From: Candidatus Rifleibacteriota bacterium
GTDB lineage: Bacteria; Muiribacteriota; Ozemobacteria; Ozemobacterales; Ozemobacteraceae
DNA length: 64,000 nucleotides
Assembly (NCBI GenBank): GCA_015233565.1
Contig: JADFXM010000002.1
Coordinates: 186,001-250,000 of the forward strand
Direction of reading: 5' to 3'
In this document: piece by piece, positions 26,903-35,458 of the stretch
Numbering within the stretch: the first letter of the stretch is position 1
Layout: each line of letters opens with the position of its first letter
The notes under the pieces: model-generated
What the model saw: the letters and a program-made list of their open reading frames with translations, nothing else
Told to the model about the DNA's origin: nothing
Database searches by the model: none
Program-made: the position numbers and the translations under genes

Positions 26903-27157
26903 TTGTTCTCTGGAAAACTTGCTTCTCCCTTCGAAGTGGCTGAAGTATCAGGGGTGATTTCAGAACCTGGGGTGTTTCCTGAAAAGTTCTATTTGACTTC
27001 CCAAGATGGAAAAGCATTTGTAATCTCAACACCTGGAGCAAAATTCGAATGGTTAAGGAAAGGCGATAAAGTAAAAGCCCGAATTATTTTGTCTGCAAAA
27101 TCAGAAAAATCTCCAATCGAAGCAAGCTTGCAATCTGTAGTAAAAACCTCCCGCTAG
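26903..27157 (+). CDS. Possible small OB-like protein after the cyclase
   Basis: This 84-codon frame from a TTG has protein-like composition (VSGVISEPGVFPEKFYLTSQ, a GDKVKARIILSAK strand) that would suit a small beta-barrel. I recognise no family. There is no clear ribosome-binding site, and the frame stays open upstream into the cyclase gene without an ATG, so the start is doubtful. The 285 bp that follow (27158-27442) hold no supported gene. Confidence 0.4.
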   Translation: MFSGKLASPFEVAEVSGVISEPGVFPEKFYLTSQDGKAFVISTPGAKFEWLRKGDKVKARIILSAKSEKSPIEASLQSVVKTSR

Positions 27158-27442
27158 TGTACAACTGCTCTAAAGAAAAAACGTGTGCTTTCACAGTAAG
27201 AAGTAATCATCATTTTCCACTGATTGAACGAGGTTGTTTGAGGCCTTTGGAAAATCTCGACACATTTTATTCCGTGCTGCTCGCTGGTAATGCGAGAACG
27301 CTGGGTGAAAAATGGGTGGGTACACAAAAAGATGATAATTAGGGAATTTTCCGATGTAAGTGCTCAAAACCGCTTCCTCTAATTTTTTGCTGATTGTGGC
27401 ACTCTACCAGCAGTTTAGTTTAGTCAGATTTCAAATAGGCCA

Positions 27443-28855
27443 TTAATTCTCTGAATCTGTGGAGGAATCGACGCTGACATCGGAAATCATTTTATCTGGG
27501 GAATCTACTGTGGATCGGAGTTTTTCTTCGACTGTCGCAAGATCCACAAATCCGCTTGTGGACAATGCGTTTTCGAGGGAATCACGGTTTGCAAGCGATT
27601 TCAGGAGATTTCTGACGGCTTGAATTCCCTGTTCCTCAATCATAATCCCCGTGATGGCAAGAGATTGAGCATACAATTTTTCAATAAAATCGCGATTTTC
27701 CGATCGAGGAAAGCCTTGATCCATTTTAGAAAGCGGAAAAATTTTTCCGGAAAAATCACGAGCTAATATTTGCTTGGCTTTATCAGGTGGAGAACCTTCA
27801 GCAACCTGGGCCAAACCTTCGTTTAGCCAAGCTGGGCAGCGCCCCGCAGAAGTAAGGTAAATAAGATGATGGCAGTATTCATGAAATACAGCGCGGTGCA
27901 GATTTTGAGCTGATGTTTCTCCACTTGAGACTGGAAGCCTGATTTTCCCATCGTAGAGACCTCCCGCCCAACCTGGTAAACTATTTACGCGGCTGAATTC
28001 ATCTCTGGCGTAGACTATCACTTCAGTTCGCTGAGAAGGGTAGAAATTCATAAATTCGCCTACCTTTGAATAGGCTTCTTCAAACAATTCAAGTATTTCA
28101 TGTGCGAGGTCAGGGGAAAGCCAATCACAATAGGTCAATGAAAAATTTACGCTTTTTTCTCTTAAGTAATTGGATTCAACGGAATCTTCCCGGTTGATTT
28201 TTGCCAGCAAAAGTGATGCCGAAGCCATTCCAAATGGGGCACCCGAAGATGACTCACGTGCCCGACCGAGATAAAATCTGGATTCGGAAGTGTTGCCCTG
28301 CTTGTAATAGATTTGCCCTATTTGAAAAAGAGCATCGGCGTTATCCGGCGAATGAGCGAGAATTTTTTCGAGAAGATTCCTGGCCGATTCATCGTCTTCC
28401 AGTTTCGAGAAAGCATTGGCCACTTTCAAAAGTACAGCATCGTCATAGGGTCGAAGTGCCATTATCTCATGTGCTTCGTTATCAAGTCTCTCACTATCGC
28501 GGGTTAAAACTAATGCAGAAAGCATGTTGAAGCGAATATCAAGATCTTCTGGCTTTAGATTTTTTGCTTTTTGGAAGTTGGAAATTGCCCTCGAATAGTT
28601 TTCTTGCCGACATAACTTCACGCCAAGATTGTTGTAGGCTCCTGCAAGGTTGGTCAGGGAAATTTCATCGAAGGGGTCAACTGATTTTGCTCGGGAAAAA
28701 GCCGCAATAGCACCTTCCCAATCACCTTTCCGAGCTTTTTGCAACCCGGAACGATTCATTATTCGCGCATCGTCATCGGCATCAGCAAACACCGAAGACA
28801 AACTAATTACAAAATAAATAAACAACAATGAAAAAATAAGAGATGACTTTTTCAA
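27443..28855 (-). CDS. Exported TPR protein with peptidase-MA-like metallopeptidase domain
   Basis: The 470-residue protein begins with a signal peptide (hydrophobic MKKSSLIFSLLFIYFVISLS, cleavage near VFA|DA). Residues about 35-230 form tetratricopeptide repeats (for example KGDWEGAIAAFSRAKSVDPF, then NYSRAISNFQKAKNLKPED). The C-terminal half resembles the peptidase-MA family: HEYCHHLIYL is the HExxH zinc motif, followed by the glutamate-bearing PAWLNEGLAQVAEG that supplies the third ligand. So it is likely an active periplasmic zinc peptidase on a TPR scaffold. The TTG start is supported by GGAG 7 bp upstream. It is transcribed opposite to its neighbours and seems monocistronic. Confidence 0.85.
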   Translation of the reverse strand: MKKSSLIFSLLFIYFVISLSSVFADADDDARIMNRSGLQKARKGDWEGAIAAFSRAKSVDPFDEISLTNLAGAYNNLGVKLCRQENYSRAISNFQKAKNLKPEDLDIRFNMLSALVLTRDSERLDNEAHEIMALRPYDDAVLLKVANAFSKLEDDESARNLLEKILAHSPDNADALFQIGQIYYKQGNTSESRFYLGRARESSSGAPFGMASASLLLAKINREDSVESNYLREKSVNFSLTYCDWLSPDLAHEILELFEEAYSKVGEFMNFYPSQRTEVIVYARDEFSRVNSLPGWAGGLYDGKIRLPVSSGETSAQNLHRAVFHEYCHHLIYLTSAGRCPAWLNEGLAQVAEGSPPDKAKQILARDFSGKIFPLSKMDQGFPRSENRDFIEKLYAQSLAITGIMIEEQGIQAVRNLLKSLANRDSLENALSTSGFVDLATVEEKLRSTVDSPDKMISDVSVDSSTDSEN

Positions 28856-29065
28856 TATACTCCACTCTTCACTCGAAACCTAAATTTTGCCATCGAAAAC
28901 TCGTATTATCTTACTGACCGAAGCAAGAACTTGCCCAAAGTTAACCAAACACCTTATCGCTTCAATCTTCCGCTCTCTTCCAACATCGTTTCTCTCAAAA
29001 CAGGTTCTTTCATATGCCAGATTCAGGTGAAATTTTCTTTCGAATTTTGCTGCCTGCCAGTTTTG

Positions 29066-29407
29066 TTACGCCTTTATGTCTATCTTAAAACCGCGCAGAC
29101 CATCTGGATCTGGAATTGAAGCCGCCTCTTGCTTTTCCGCATCCTGATCTTCTTTCTTTTTGGCAGCTTTTCTCTCTGCCCCTTCACCTGACTTCTTTTC
29201 AGTGTTTTCCTCTTCCTTTTTTAGTATCTTGCCCTCAGAAGCTTCAGATTGCTGAAGGGTTTCAATCTTTTCCTGGTGTTTTTCCTGGTTTTGGACCGAT
29301 TGTTGTACAGCAGTTCCCTGTTCCTGATGTTTCTCGTTCTCTTTAATACGAGTTAATTCAGGATTGGCTAGCAATTTTACTTTTATGTCGATTGGAGTAA
29401 TAGTCAT
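29066..29407 (-). CDS. Small highly charged coiled-coil protein
   Basis: I do not recognise a family. The 113-residue product has a long Glu/Lys/Gln-rich middle with predicted helix or coiled-coil character (residues about 20-95) between two similar short strands: PIDIKVKLL at the N-terminus and GFKIDIKA at the C-terminus. No signal peptide or membrane segment is present. The start codon is ATG but the ribosome-binding site is weak. The compositional bias means it could be a spurious frame, yet the matching end motifs favour a real protein. The 28856-29065 gap upstream of the peptidase gene holds no other ORF. Confidence 0.5.
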   Translation of the reverse strand: MTITPIDIKVKLLANPELTRIKENEKHQEQGTAVQQSVQNQEKHQEKIETLQQSEASEGKILKKEEENTEKKSGEGAERKAAKKKEDQDAEKQEAASIPDPDGLRGFKIDIKA

Positions 29408-29726
29408 ACTATTAATCTAATCACTTTTCTTCATCGACGCAAGTACCAAATTTTTTGATGGTAATATTTGCGAATAATTAACAAAACCAATAATATTGCC
29501 GATATTGGCATTGTAATTAGTACTGGAATTCCCGTTAGGGCAAACGTATTCTTTTCTTTAATGCAAATTAATTGTGATTTTTTCGAACGAAGCCTCAGAG
29601 ATCCGTTCTAATCGCCAAAAATCGGTCCCTGAGCGGAGTCGAAGAGATCATGAAATTGAATCTTTGCTTGCTTCGGAATTCCCCTGAAATATTGAGGCTT
29701 TAACTGCAAATTTTGTGAGGAAAAAT
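29408..29726. other. Gap with a REP-like motif
   Basis: No gene is visible. Around 29626-29648 the sequence reads CCCTGAGCGGAGTCGAAG, the core of a short intergenic repeat family seen in many bacterial genomes (half of a CTTCGAC..GCTCAGG palindrome). Only one arm is obvious here. GTGAGG at about 29715-29720 serves the next small frame. Confidence 0.4.
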
Positions 29727-29870
29727 ATGCAATCTAATACAGTTCTTCGACCCCCACGTTCCAGAAAAAATGAAAATAAGCATTCCAAAGAACCATTGCC
29801 CTGGTGGACTCAACCGTTGGTAAAGAGTCAAAAAAACCCCAGAGTTTTTAAGCGCTCCATAAAAATTTAG
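29727..29870 (+). CDS. Possible 47-residue basic peptide upstream of galT
   Basis: ATG at 29727 follows GTGAGG with 6 bp spacing and runs 47 codons to TAG at 29868-29870. The product is strongly basic with tryptophans in the middle (LRPPRSRKNENK, then EPLPWWTQPL, then RVFKRSIKI). It ends 36 bp before galT on the same strand. It could be a leader peptide or small protein; no family is known to me and chance is possible. Confidence 0.4.
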   Translation: MQSNTVLRPPRSRKNENKHSKEPLPWWTQPLVKSQKNPRVFKRSIKI

Positions 29871-29906
29871 TGCGTTTGCCAGGGCTGATCTGAGAGGAAG
29901 TCTCGA

Positions 29907-30941
29907 ATGTCAGAAATTCGTCAAAATCTTCTTACCGGCGAGTGGGTTATCATCGCTCCTGAACGAGCCAAACGCCCTGTAAATCTCGCTCGTTCGGCTG
30001 ACAAGCCTGTTATTCCCCAAAGTTCGCCTACTTGTCCGTTTTGCCCTGGAAATGAGCACATGACAACTGACGAGCGATTTCGTATTTCCGATAAAGAAAA
30101 CAACTGGTTGGTTCGCTCAGTTGTCAATCGATTTTCAGTGTTGTCCGTTGCTGAGTCAACCGATCATGAAGTTACAGCGAACATGATTCCTTGGAAAGAT
30201 GCCAACATCGGAAAACAATTACCGATTCCAGGTATTGGACTCCATGAAGTGATAATCGAGCACCCAAGGCATGATTTGACTCCTGCTCAGTACACGCTTT
30301 CACAAATTGAAAACCTAATCGGGGCCTATATGCATCGCTTTGTCGAATTCGCTGCGGATCCGCGGATAAAACACGTCGTTGTGTTCAAAAACCATGGTGA
30401 GGAAGCGGGAGCATCACAACAACACCCGCATTCGCAAATTGTCGGGTTACCGATTATTCCGGGACAGGTTTTCGAACGCATTGGGCGGGCGCTGCGATTT
30501 CATCGCGATACCGGAGCTTGCCTTGGTTGCCGAATCATTGAGGAGGAGTGCCACGAAAATTCAAGAGTGATCGACGAAAACGAGGCATTCATTGCGTTTA
30601 TTCCTTTCGCTGCCCTTTCACCCTTCCATTTGTGGATATTCCCCAAAAAACACAATGCCTGTTTTTCTCAAACTCTTCCCGAGGAACGTCACCTTTTGGC
30701 TGGAATACTCCATCGGGTGCTCTGCCGTATCTTCATAGCTTTAGACAACCCAGCCTACAATCTTGTGGTGCGTTCTCTGATTCCCAGTGAAGGCAAATCC
30801 CCTTTCGTTCACTGGTACATTTCAATTGTCCCACGTGTTGGAAAATTGGCAGGGTTTGAACTTGGAACCGGGATGTTTGTGAATTCAAGTTCTCCTGAAG
30901 TCAGCGCTGATCGACTTCGTCAAGTGGACATGAATTTATAA
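29907..30941 (+). CDS. galT: Galactose-1-phosphate uridylyltransferase family enzyme
   Basis: GalT swaps UMP between UDP-glucose and galactose-1-phosphate (Leloir pathway). The 344-residue protein has the HIT-type active site HPHSQ near residues 173-177 (nucleophilic His) preceded by NHGEEAGASQQ, a Cys-X2-Cys metal site (TCPFCPGNE, Cys43/Cys46), and typical segments such as ALSPFHLWIFPK and FVHWYISIVPR. It begins MSEIRQNLLTGEWVIIAPERAKRP, the family start; ATG is preceded by GAGAGGAAG. No galK or galE is in the window. A related ADP-glucose- or diadenosine-phosphate-specific enzyme cannot be excluded. Confidence 0.88.
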   Translation: MSEIRQNLLTGEWVIIAPERAKRPVNLARSADKPVIPQSSPTCPFCPGNEHMTTDERFRISDKENNWLVRSVVNRFSVLSVAESTDHEVTANMIPWKDANIGKQLPIPGIGLHEVIIEHPRHDLTPAQYTLSQIENLIGAYMHRFVEFAADPRIKHVVVFKNHGEEAGASQQHPHSQIVGLPIIPGQVFERIGRALRFHRDTGACLGCRIIEEECHENSRVIDENEAFIAFIPFAALSPFHLWIFPKKHNACFSQTLPEERHLLAGILHRVLCRIFIALDNPAYNLVVRSLIPSEGKSPFVHWYISIVPRVGKLAGFELGTGMFVNSSSPEVSADRLRQVDMNL

Positions 30942-31036
30942 CGGTGTAGATACTTGCCTTAGCTATTACGCTTTCCATCAGGATTTTCCAGAATTCCCCC
31001 TAAAGTGGCACTTGCAAAATCTTTGAGACTGCTTTT

Positions 31037-31378
31037 TTGGCATTTTACTTGAGTCAATCGTTTGGCTCAGATTTCTTTCTTTCTCAAAAAAAGGATTTTT
31101 ATTCTCGGCTTCACGCAGAAAATCCAGAACCAAGACGATTTTTCAACAACTACCTTCAAACTTATGTAGAACGCGATGTGAGATCCATGTTTCAATTGCG
31201 TGACCTCTCCGCATTTCAAAAATTCCTTGTTTTGTTGGTGGGCCGAGTGAGACAAATCGTCAACATGGCTTCACTAGCCAATGACGTAGGGTTATCCAGC
31301 ACAACTCTTCGAAATTGGCTGAGTGTTTTAAAAGGCTTGAAAAAACTAAAATTACCGCAACTCATGTTGGAAAGATAG
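31037..31378 (+). pseudogene. Remnant of an AAA_14/DUF4143 ATPase
   Basis: A 113-codon frame from a TTG contains a clear DUF4143 piece: NNYLQTYVERDVRSMFQLRDLSAFQKFLVLLVGRVRQIVNMASLANDVGLSSTTLRNWLSVLK. Full-length proteins of this type (about 380-450 residues) carry an AAA_14 ATPase domain before it and about 100 more residues after it. Here the ATPase half is missing (a TAA lies at 31001) and the end breaks off after LSVLKG. There is no ribosome-binding site. It is a decayed fragment at the left border of the defence island, a sign of past gene turnover at this site. Confidence 0.75.
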
Positions 31379-31809
31379 CCCAAGTTTGTCATCCGGAAGG
31401 TTGGAATGTCGATAAAATGGCATTTTCTTCTTTTTTTCGTCACTACTGATTTTTATCGAGTTTATTTTTCATGGTTAATTTTTCAACAAAAATGACTAAC
31501 TTGGACTAATCTGGGAAACCACCTGAATAGTCGGAAATTTGCCTAACCTTGTGAATTGCGAGTGCAGGAAAAAACGTGTATTATGAAATGCTATGTCGGC
31601 CTATGAAATTTAGTGTTTTTTTGAGCGAACGGCTGAACCAATGGCGGTGAAGTCAGGGTGTTTTTTGTTGTTGATAGATGCACAGACTGTTCAAAGACAA
31701 ATTGAGTTTCGTTAATTTGGTGTTAACCCTGTTCCCTGGCTCGATAGTTCCCTTAATCAGTGGCTGCAAAAAGATGCAAATTATTGATTGACAATATGAG
31801 GAAATAATC
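31379..31809. other. Gap before the DUF499 operon
   Basis: No supported gene. It probably carries the operon's promoter, but I see no convincing -35/-10 pair. TGAGGA at about 31797-31802 is a good ribosome-binding site for the next gene. Confidence 0.4.
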
Positions 31810-34800
31810 ATGAAAACAATTCGCAATGCCTGTAAGCTCCAATCCAACGCACTGGAAATCAATGTTGGCGACCAGATTGAACAATTGGACCAGATTATTC
31901 ACGACACAGACGGAAGTGAATATTTTGGGAAGACTTTCATTACCGAAGGCATGAAAATATTGCTTATAAAGGGCGTGGCGCGCCTTGCGGGCAAATCTAA
32001 CGATACGGTTTTTCATCTCAAACAGGCAATGGGTGGTGGTAAAACTCACTTGATGGTGGGTTTCGGTCTTCTGGCAAAAGATGCAAACCTAAGAAATCAG
32101 AAAATTGGTGAACTACCACATCAAGGATCTTTCTCCAGTGCAAAAATTGCTGCTTTCAATGGACGTAACAACCCTGATACTTATTTATGGGGAGAAATAG
32201 CCCGACAGTTAGGTAAAGCATCATTATTTAAAGAGTATTGGGAATCGGGAGCGAAAGCACCGGATGAAGGTGCCTGGGTTAAACTGTTTGAGGGGAAAGA
32301 ACCGATTCTTATTCTCCTGGATGAAATGCCTCCTTATTTTCATTATTACACCACGCAAGTATTGGGACAAGGCACTATTGCTGATGTTATCACCAGAGCG
32401 TTTTCCAATATGCTCACAGCTGCTTCCAAGAAAAAAAATGTGTGTATTGTTGTTTCTGATCTCGAAGCTGCCTACGACACTGGCGGTAAATTAATTCAGA
32501 AAGCTCTTGATGACGCTACTCAGGAACTAGGACGGGCGGAGATAAATATTACCCCTGTAAATCTCGAAACAAATGAAATTTATGAAATCATCCGAAAAAG
32601 GTTGTTTGTAAATTTGCCTGATATAAGTGAGATTGCCGATATTGCCTCAGTTTATGCAAGTCGATTGGCTGAAGCAGCGAAAGCAAAATCAGTTGATAGA
32701 AGTGCTGAGTCACTGGCCAATGAAATTGAAATGACTTACCCATTCCATCCGAGTTTCAAAAGCATTGTTGCACTTTTTAAGGAAAATGAAAAATTTAAGC
32801 AAACCCGGGGGCTTATGGAGCTTGTATCCCGTCTTTTAAAATCGGTGTGGCAAAGCGATGAAGATATATATCTGATCGGTGCTCAACATTTTGACCTCTC
32901 GATACACGAAGTTCGCGAAAAATTGGCTGATATTTCTGAAATGCGGGATGTAATCGCCAAGGATCTTTGGGATTCGACCCAGAGTGCACATGCTCAGATT
33001 ATCGACATAGCCAGTGGCAACCAGTATGCAAAACAAGTTGGCACGCTTCTTCTAACTGCTAGCCTTTCAACAGCAATAAATTCGGTTAAGGGACTTTTGG
33101 AGAGTGAAATGCTGGAGTGCTTGATAGATCCAAATAATCAGGCAAGCGAATTTAAAAAAGCTTTCCTGGCATTGGAAAAAACAGCTTGGTATCTGCACCA
33201 GACTCAGGAAGGAAGATCTTACTTCGACCATCAGGAAAATCTGACAAAAAAACTCCAGGGTTATGCAGAAAAGGCTCCGCAGAACAAAGTCGATGAACTG
33301 ATCCGGCATCGTCTTGTTGAGATGTACACGCCCACAACGAAAGAAGCCTACGAAAAAGTTCTGCCCCTTCCTGAGATGGATGAGGCTGCTGCGGCTCTGA
33401 AAACCTATCGAACTATGCTCATTATAAGCCCTGACGGGAAGGTGCCCCCTGAAGTTGTAAAGCAATTTTATTCCCATATTCCCAATAAAAACAACCTTCT
33501 GGTACTAACAGGCGAGAAATCCTTGATGGCAAATCTGGAAAAGTCAGCAAGACATGTCTATGCTGCAACCAAAGCTGATAACGAATTGCCTGCAACTCAT
33601 CCTCAACGTGCAGAACTTGATGAGAGAAAAGCCCAGTATGCACAGGACTTCCAAGCTACTATCCTGAATGTCTTTGATAAAATTCTCTTCCCGGGAATGC
33701 AACAGAATGAAGACATTCTTCGTGCCAAGGCTCTTGACAGCACCTATCCGTCAAATGAATCCTATAACGGAGAAAAGCAGGTTATAAAAACGTTGGTGTC
33801 GGATCCCATTAAACTTTACACGCAGGTTGCGGAAAATTTTGATACACTTCGAACTCGCGCTGAACAGCTTTTGTTTGGCAGTAGTAGTGATGCCCGCAAA
33901 ACTGATTTGATTGATAAACTCCGGCAAAAAACACAAATGCCCTGGCTTCCGGTAAAAGGTTTCGATCTACTTATCCAGGAAGCCTGCCAGAGAGGCGTGT
34001 GGGAGGACATCGGAAACGGTTACATTACGAAAAAGCCCAGACCAAAGACAACGCAGGTGGTGTTAAATGAAGAAAGTTCCCCTGACGATACCGGCGCTGT
34101 CAGATTGAAGGTCGATGCGGTAAATTCCGGTAATGCTCCCCGTATCCATTATCAGGAAGACGGGACGGTTAGCGCTAACAGCCCAGTACTATCCGAAAGT
34201 GTTTTGACAACAAGGGCACTTCGAGTGCAGTTTCTTGCTGTAGACCCTTCCGGCAAAAATCTGACTGGAAATCCTGTCACCTGGACCAATCATCTGATTA
34301 TCCGCAACAAGTTCGAAGAGAATACTCGCAAACTTGAAATCCTTGTTGCTCCCTGCGGGACGATTCGTTATACCCTGGATGGCTCAGAGGCCAGGAATGG
34401 TATGAATTATTCTCAGCCGCTGTTTTTGAACGAAAGCGCTCAATTCGTCTATGTGTTTGCCGAGTGCGATGGTATTGAAGAAAAACGAACTTTTCAATTT
34501 GCGGCAAAGGGCAAGCAGGAAATCGAAATTAAGAAAGATAAACCAGCCCAAATAATTAGTTCAAAGCCTAAGCGTCTGGAAAACTCAGCTAAGACCTACG
34601 AAGGTCTTAGATTAGCGAAAGAAAAGGGAATCACTTTTGAGGAGGTGATGCTTCTGATAGGCTCCTCGCCGAAAGTTATCCATCTCTCGTTAGGTGAAAT
34701 GCCGATTCAGGCAGATTTTTTAGAAAAGGAACTGGCGAACTTACAATCTCTTCTCACTCCGGATGCACCGGTTATTCTGTCATTTAAAAAAGCCTATATA

Positions 34801-34878
34801 TCCACCGGTTTTGACCTTGAACAGTTTACCAAAGCACTCGGTATCGAACTAAAAATTGGAGAAGTGATTCAGGAATGA
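31810..34878 (+). CDS. DUF499 large P-loop ATPase (defence-island protein)
   Basis: This 1022-residue DUF499-family protein carries a P-loop near residue 70 (LKQAMGGGKTHLMVGFGLLA) and a Walker B-like LILLDEMPPYF near 168. A sensor region (TAASKKKNVCIVVSDLEAAYDTGG) follows. The C-terminal 200 residues are beta-rich and linked by a charged stretch (KKDKPAQIISSKPKR). DUF499 ATPases are known from bacterial and archaeal defence islands beside DNA methyltransferases; their mechanism is unclear to me. The start ATG has TGAGGA 8 bp before it. The stop overlaps the DUF3780 start (ATGA), so it leads a coupled operon. Confidence 0.85.
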   Translation: MKTIRNACKLQSNALEINVGDQIEQLDQIIHDTDGSEYFGKTFITEGMKILLIKGVARLAGKSNDTVFHLKQAMGGGKTHLMVGFGLLAKDANLRNQKIGELPHQGSFSSAKIAAFNGRNNPDTYLWGEIARQLGKASLFKEYWESGAKAPDEGAWVKLFEGKEPILILLDEMPPYFHYYTTQVLGQGTIADVITRAFSNMLTAASKKKNVCIVVSDLEAAYDTGGKLIQKALDDATQELGRAEINITPVNLETNEIYEIIRKRLFVNLPDISEIADIASVYASRLAEAAKAKSVDRSAESLANEIEMTYPFHPSFKSIVALFKENEKFKQTRGLMELVSRLLKSVWQSDEDIYLIGAQHFDLSIHEVREKLADISEMRDVIAKDLWDSTQSAHAQIIDIASGNQYAKQVGTLLLTASLSTAINSVKGLLESEMLECLIDPNNQASEFKKAFLALEKTAWYLHQTQEGRSYFDHQENLTKKLQGYAEKAPQNKVDELIRHRLVEMYTPTTKEAYEKVLPLPEMDEAAAALKTYRTMLIISPDGKVPPEVVKQFYSHIPNKNNLLVLTGEKSLMANLEKSARHVYAATKADNELPATHPQRAELDERKAQYAQDFQATILNVFDKILFPGMQQNEDILRAKALDSTYPSNESYNGEKQVIKTLVSDPIKLYTQVAENFDTLRTRAEQLLFGSSSDARKTDLIDKLRQKTQMPWLPVKGFDLLIQEACQRGVWEDIGNGYITKKPRPKTTQVVLNEESSPDDTGAVRLKVDAVNSGNAPRIHYQEDGTVSANSPVLSESVLTTRALRVQFLAVDPSGKNLTGNPVTWTNHLIIRNKFEENTRKLEILVAPCGTIRYTLDGSEARNGMNYSQPLFLNESAQFVYVFAECDGIEEKRTFQFAAKGKQEIEIKKDKPAQIISSKPKRLENSAKTYEGLRLAKEKGITFEEVMLLIGSSPKVIHLSLGEMPIQADFLEKELANLQSLLTPDAPVILSFKKAYISTGFDLEQFTKALGIELKIGEVIQE

Positions 34879-35456
34879 GTAATACCATTGATTTTGGCGC
34901 TTCCAGAGATTTTGGGACACATCATTTTTATGTAGATATTCCAGCAGAACCCAAGGTTGCGATAAGTATTTATGAAGACTTTGGTTTTGACGGAGATGAA
35001 AAAGGGCGTGAGACCACTGAAAAACGGGTTATTCTTGCACGGGAATTATGGACAAAAATCAGGGATGATGCCCGCAGGGATTTTAATGAGCGATTGAAGA
35101 CAAAAAAACAGAGTACCGGCACCTGGAGCACCGGCAAAGTTAGGCTGGACAGATTCCTTGGGCGGGAGTTATGTGTTTTAGCTTGGGCGGTTGAACACGC
35201 AATGCTGGAAGAATGTGCTATTATCTGCCAGAAGTGGCTGGCCCTTCGGCCGGAAGAACGCTGGTGGCTCTACTCGAAAACATCCTCTGAAGCTGGATTG
35301 GCAGATCAAAAAGACCGCGGTTGGCGAAAGGCCCTTTACTGCGCCCTATCTGATGGTGAAAGCATCAAGGTGAAGGCAAGAATCAACCCTAAAATCCGAA
35401 AAAGGGAAGAAAAGGAAGGAATGAGTCTTTTGGACTTTATGAAAGATGATGCTTAA
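34875..35456 (+). CDS. DUF3780 protein
   Basis: This 193-residue protein matches what I know of DUF3780: an early SRDFGTHHFYVDIP..EPKVAISIYEDFG strand set, a helical middle (EKRVILARELWTKIRDDARRDFNERL) and a C-terminal W-rich part (ERWWLYSKTSSEAG, RGWRKALYCALSDG). No catalytic motif is visible. DUF3780 recurs with DUF499 and DUF1156 genes, which is the basis for calling it a subunit of that system. It overlaps the DUF499 stop by 4 bp and ends 2 bp before the AlbA_2 gene. Confidence 0.8.
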   Translation: MSNTIDFGASRDFGTHHFYVDIPAEPKVAISIYEDFGFDGDEKGRETTEKRVILARELWTKIRDDARRDFNERLKTKKQSTGTWSTGKVRLDRFLGRELCVLAWAVEHAMLEECAIICQKWLALRPEERWWLYSKTSSEAGLADQKDRGWRKALYCALSDGESIKVKARINPKIRKREEKEGMSLLDFMKDDA

Positions 35457-35458
35457 AC

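Noticed and set aside
27157-27342. 61-codon GTG frame after the small post-cyclase ORF
   Set aside because: Composition is not protein-like, no ribosome-binding site, no domain.
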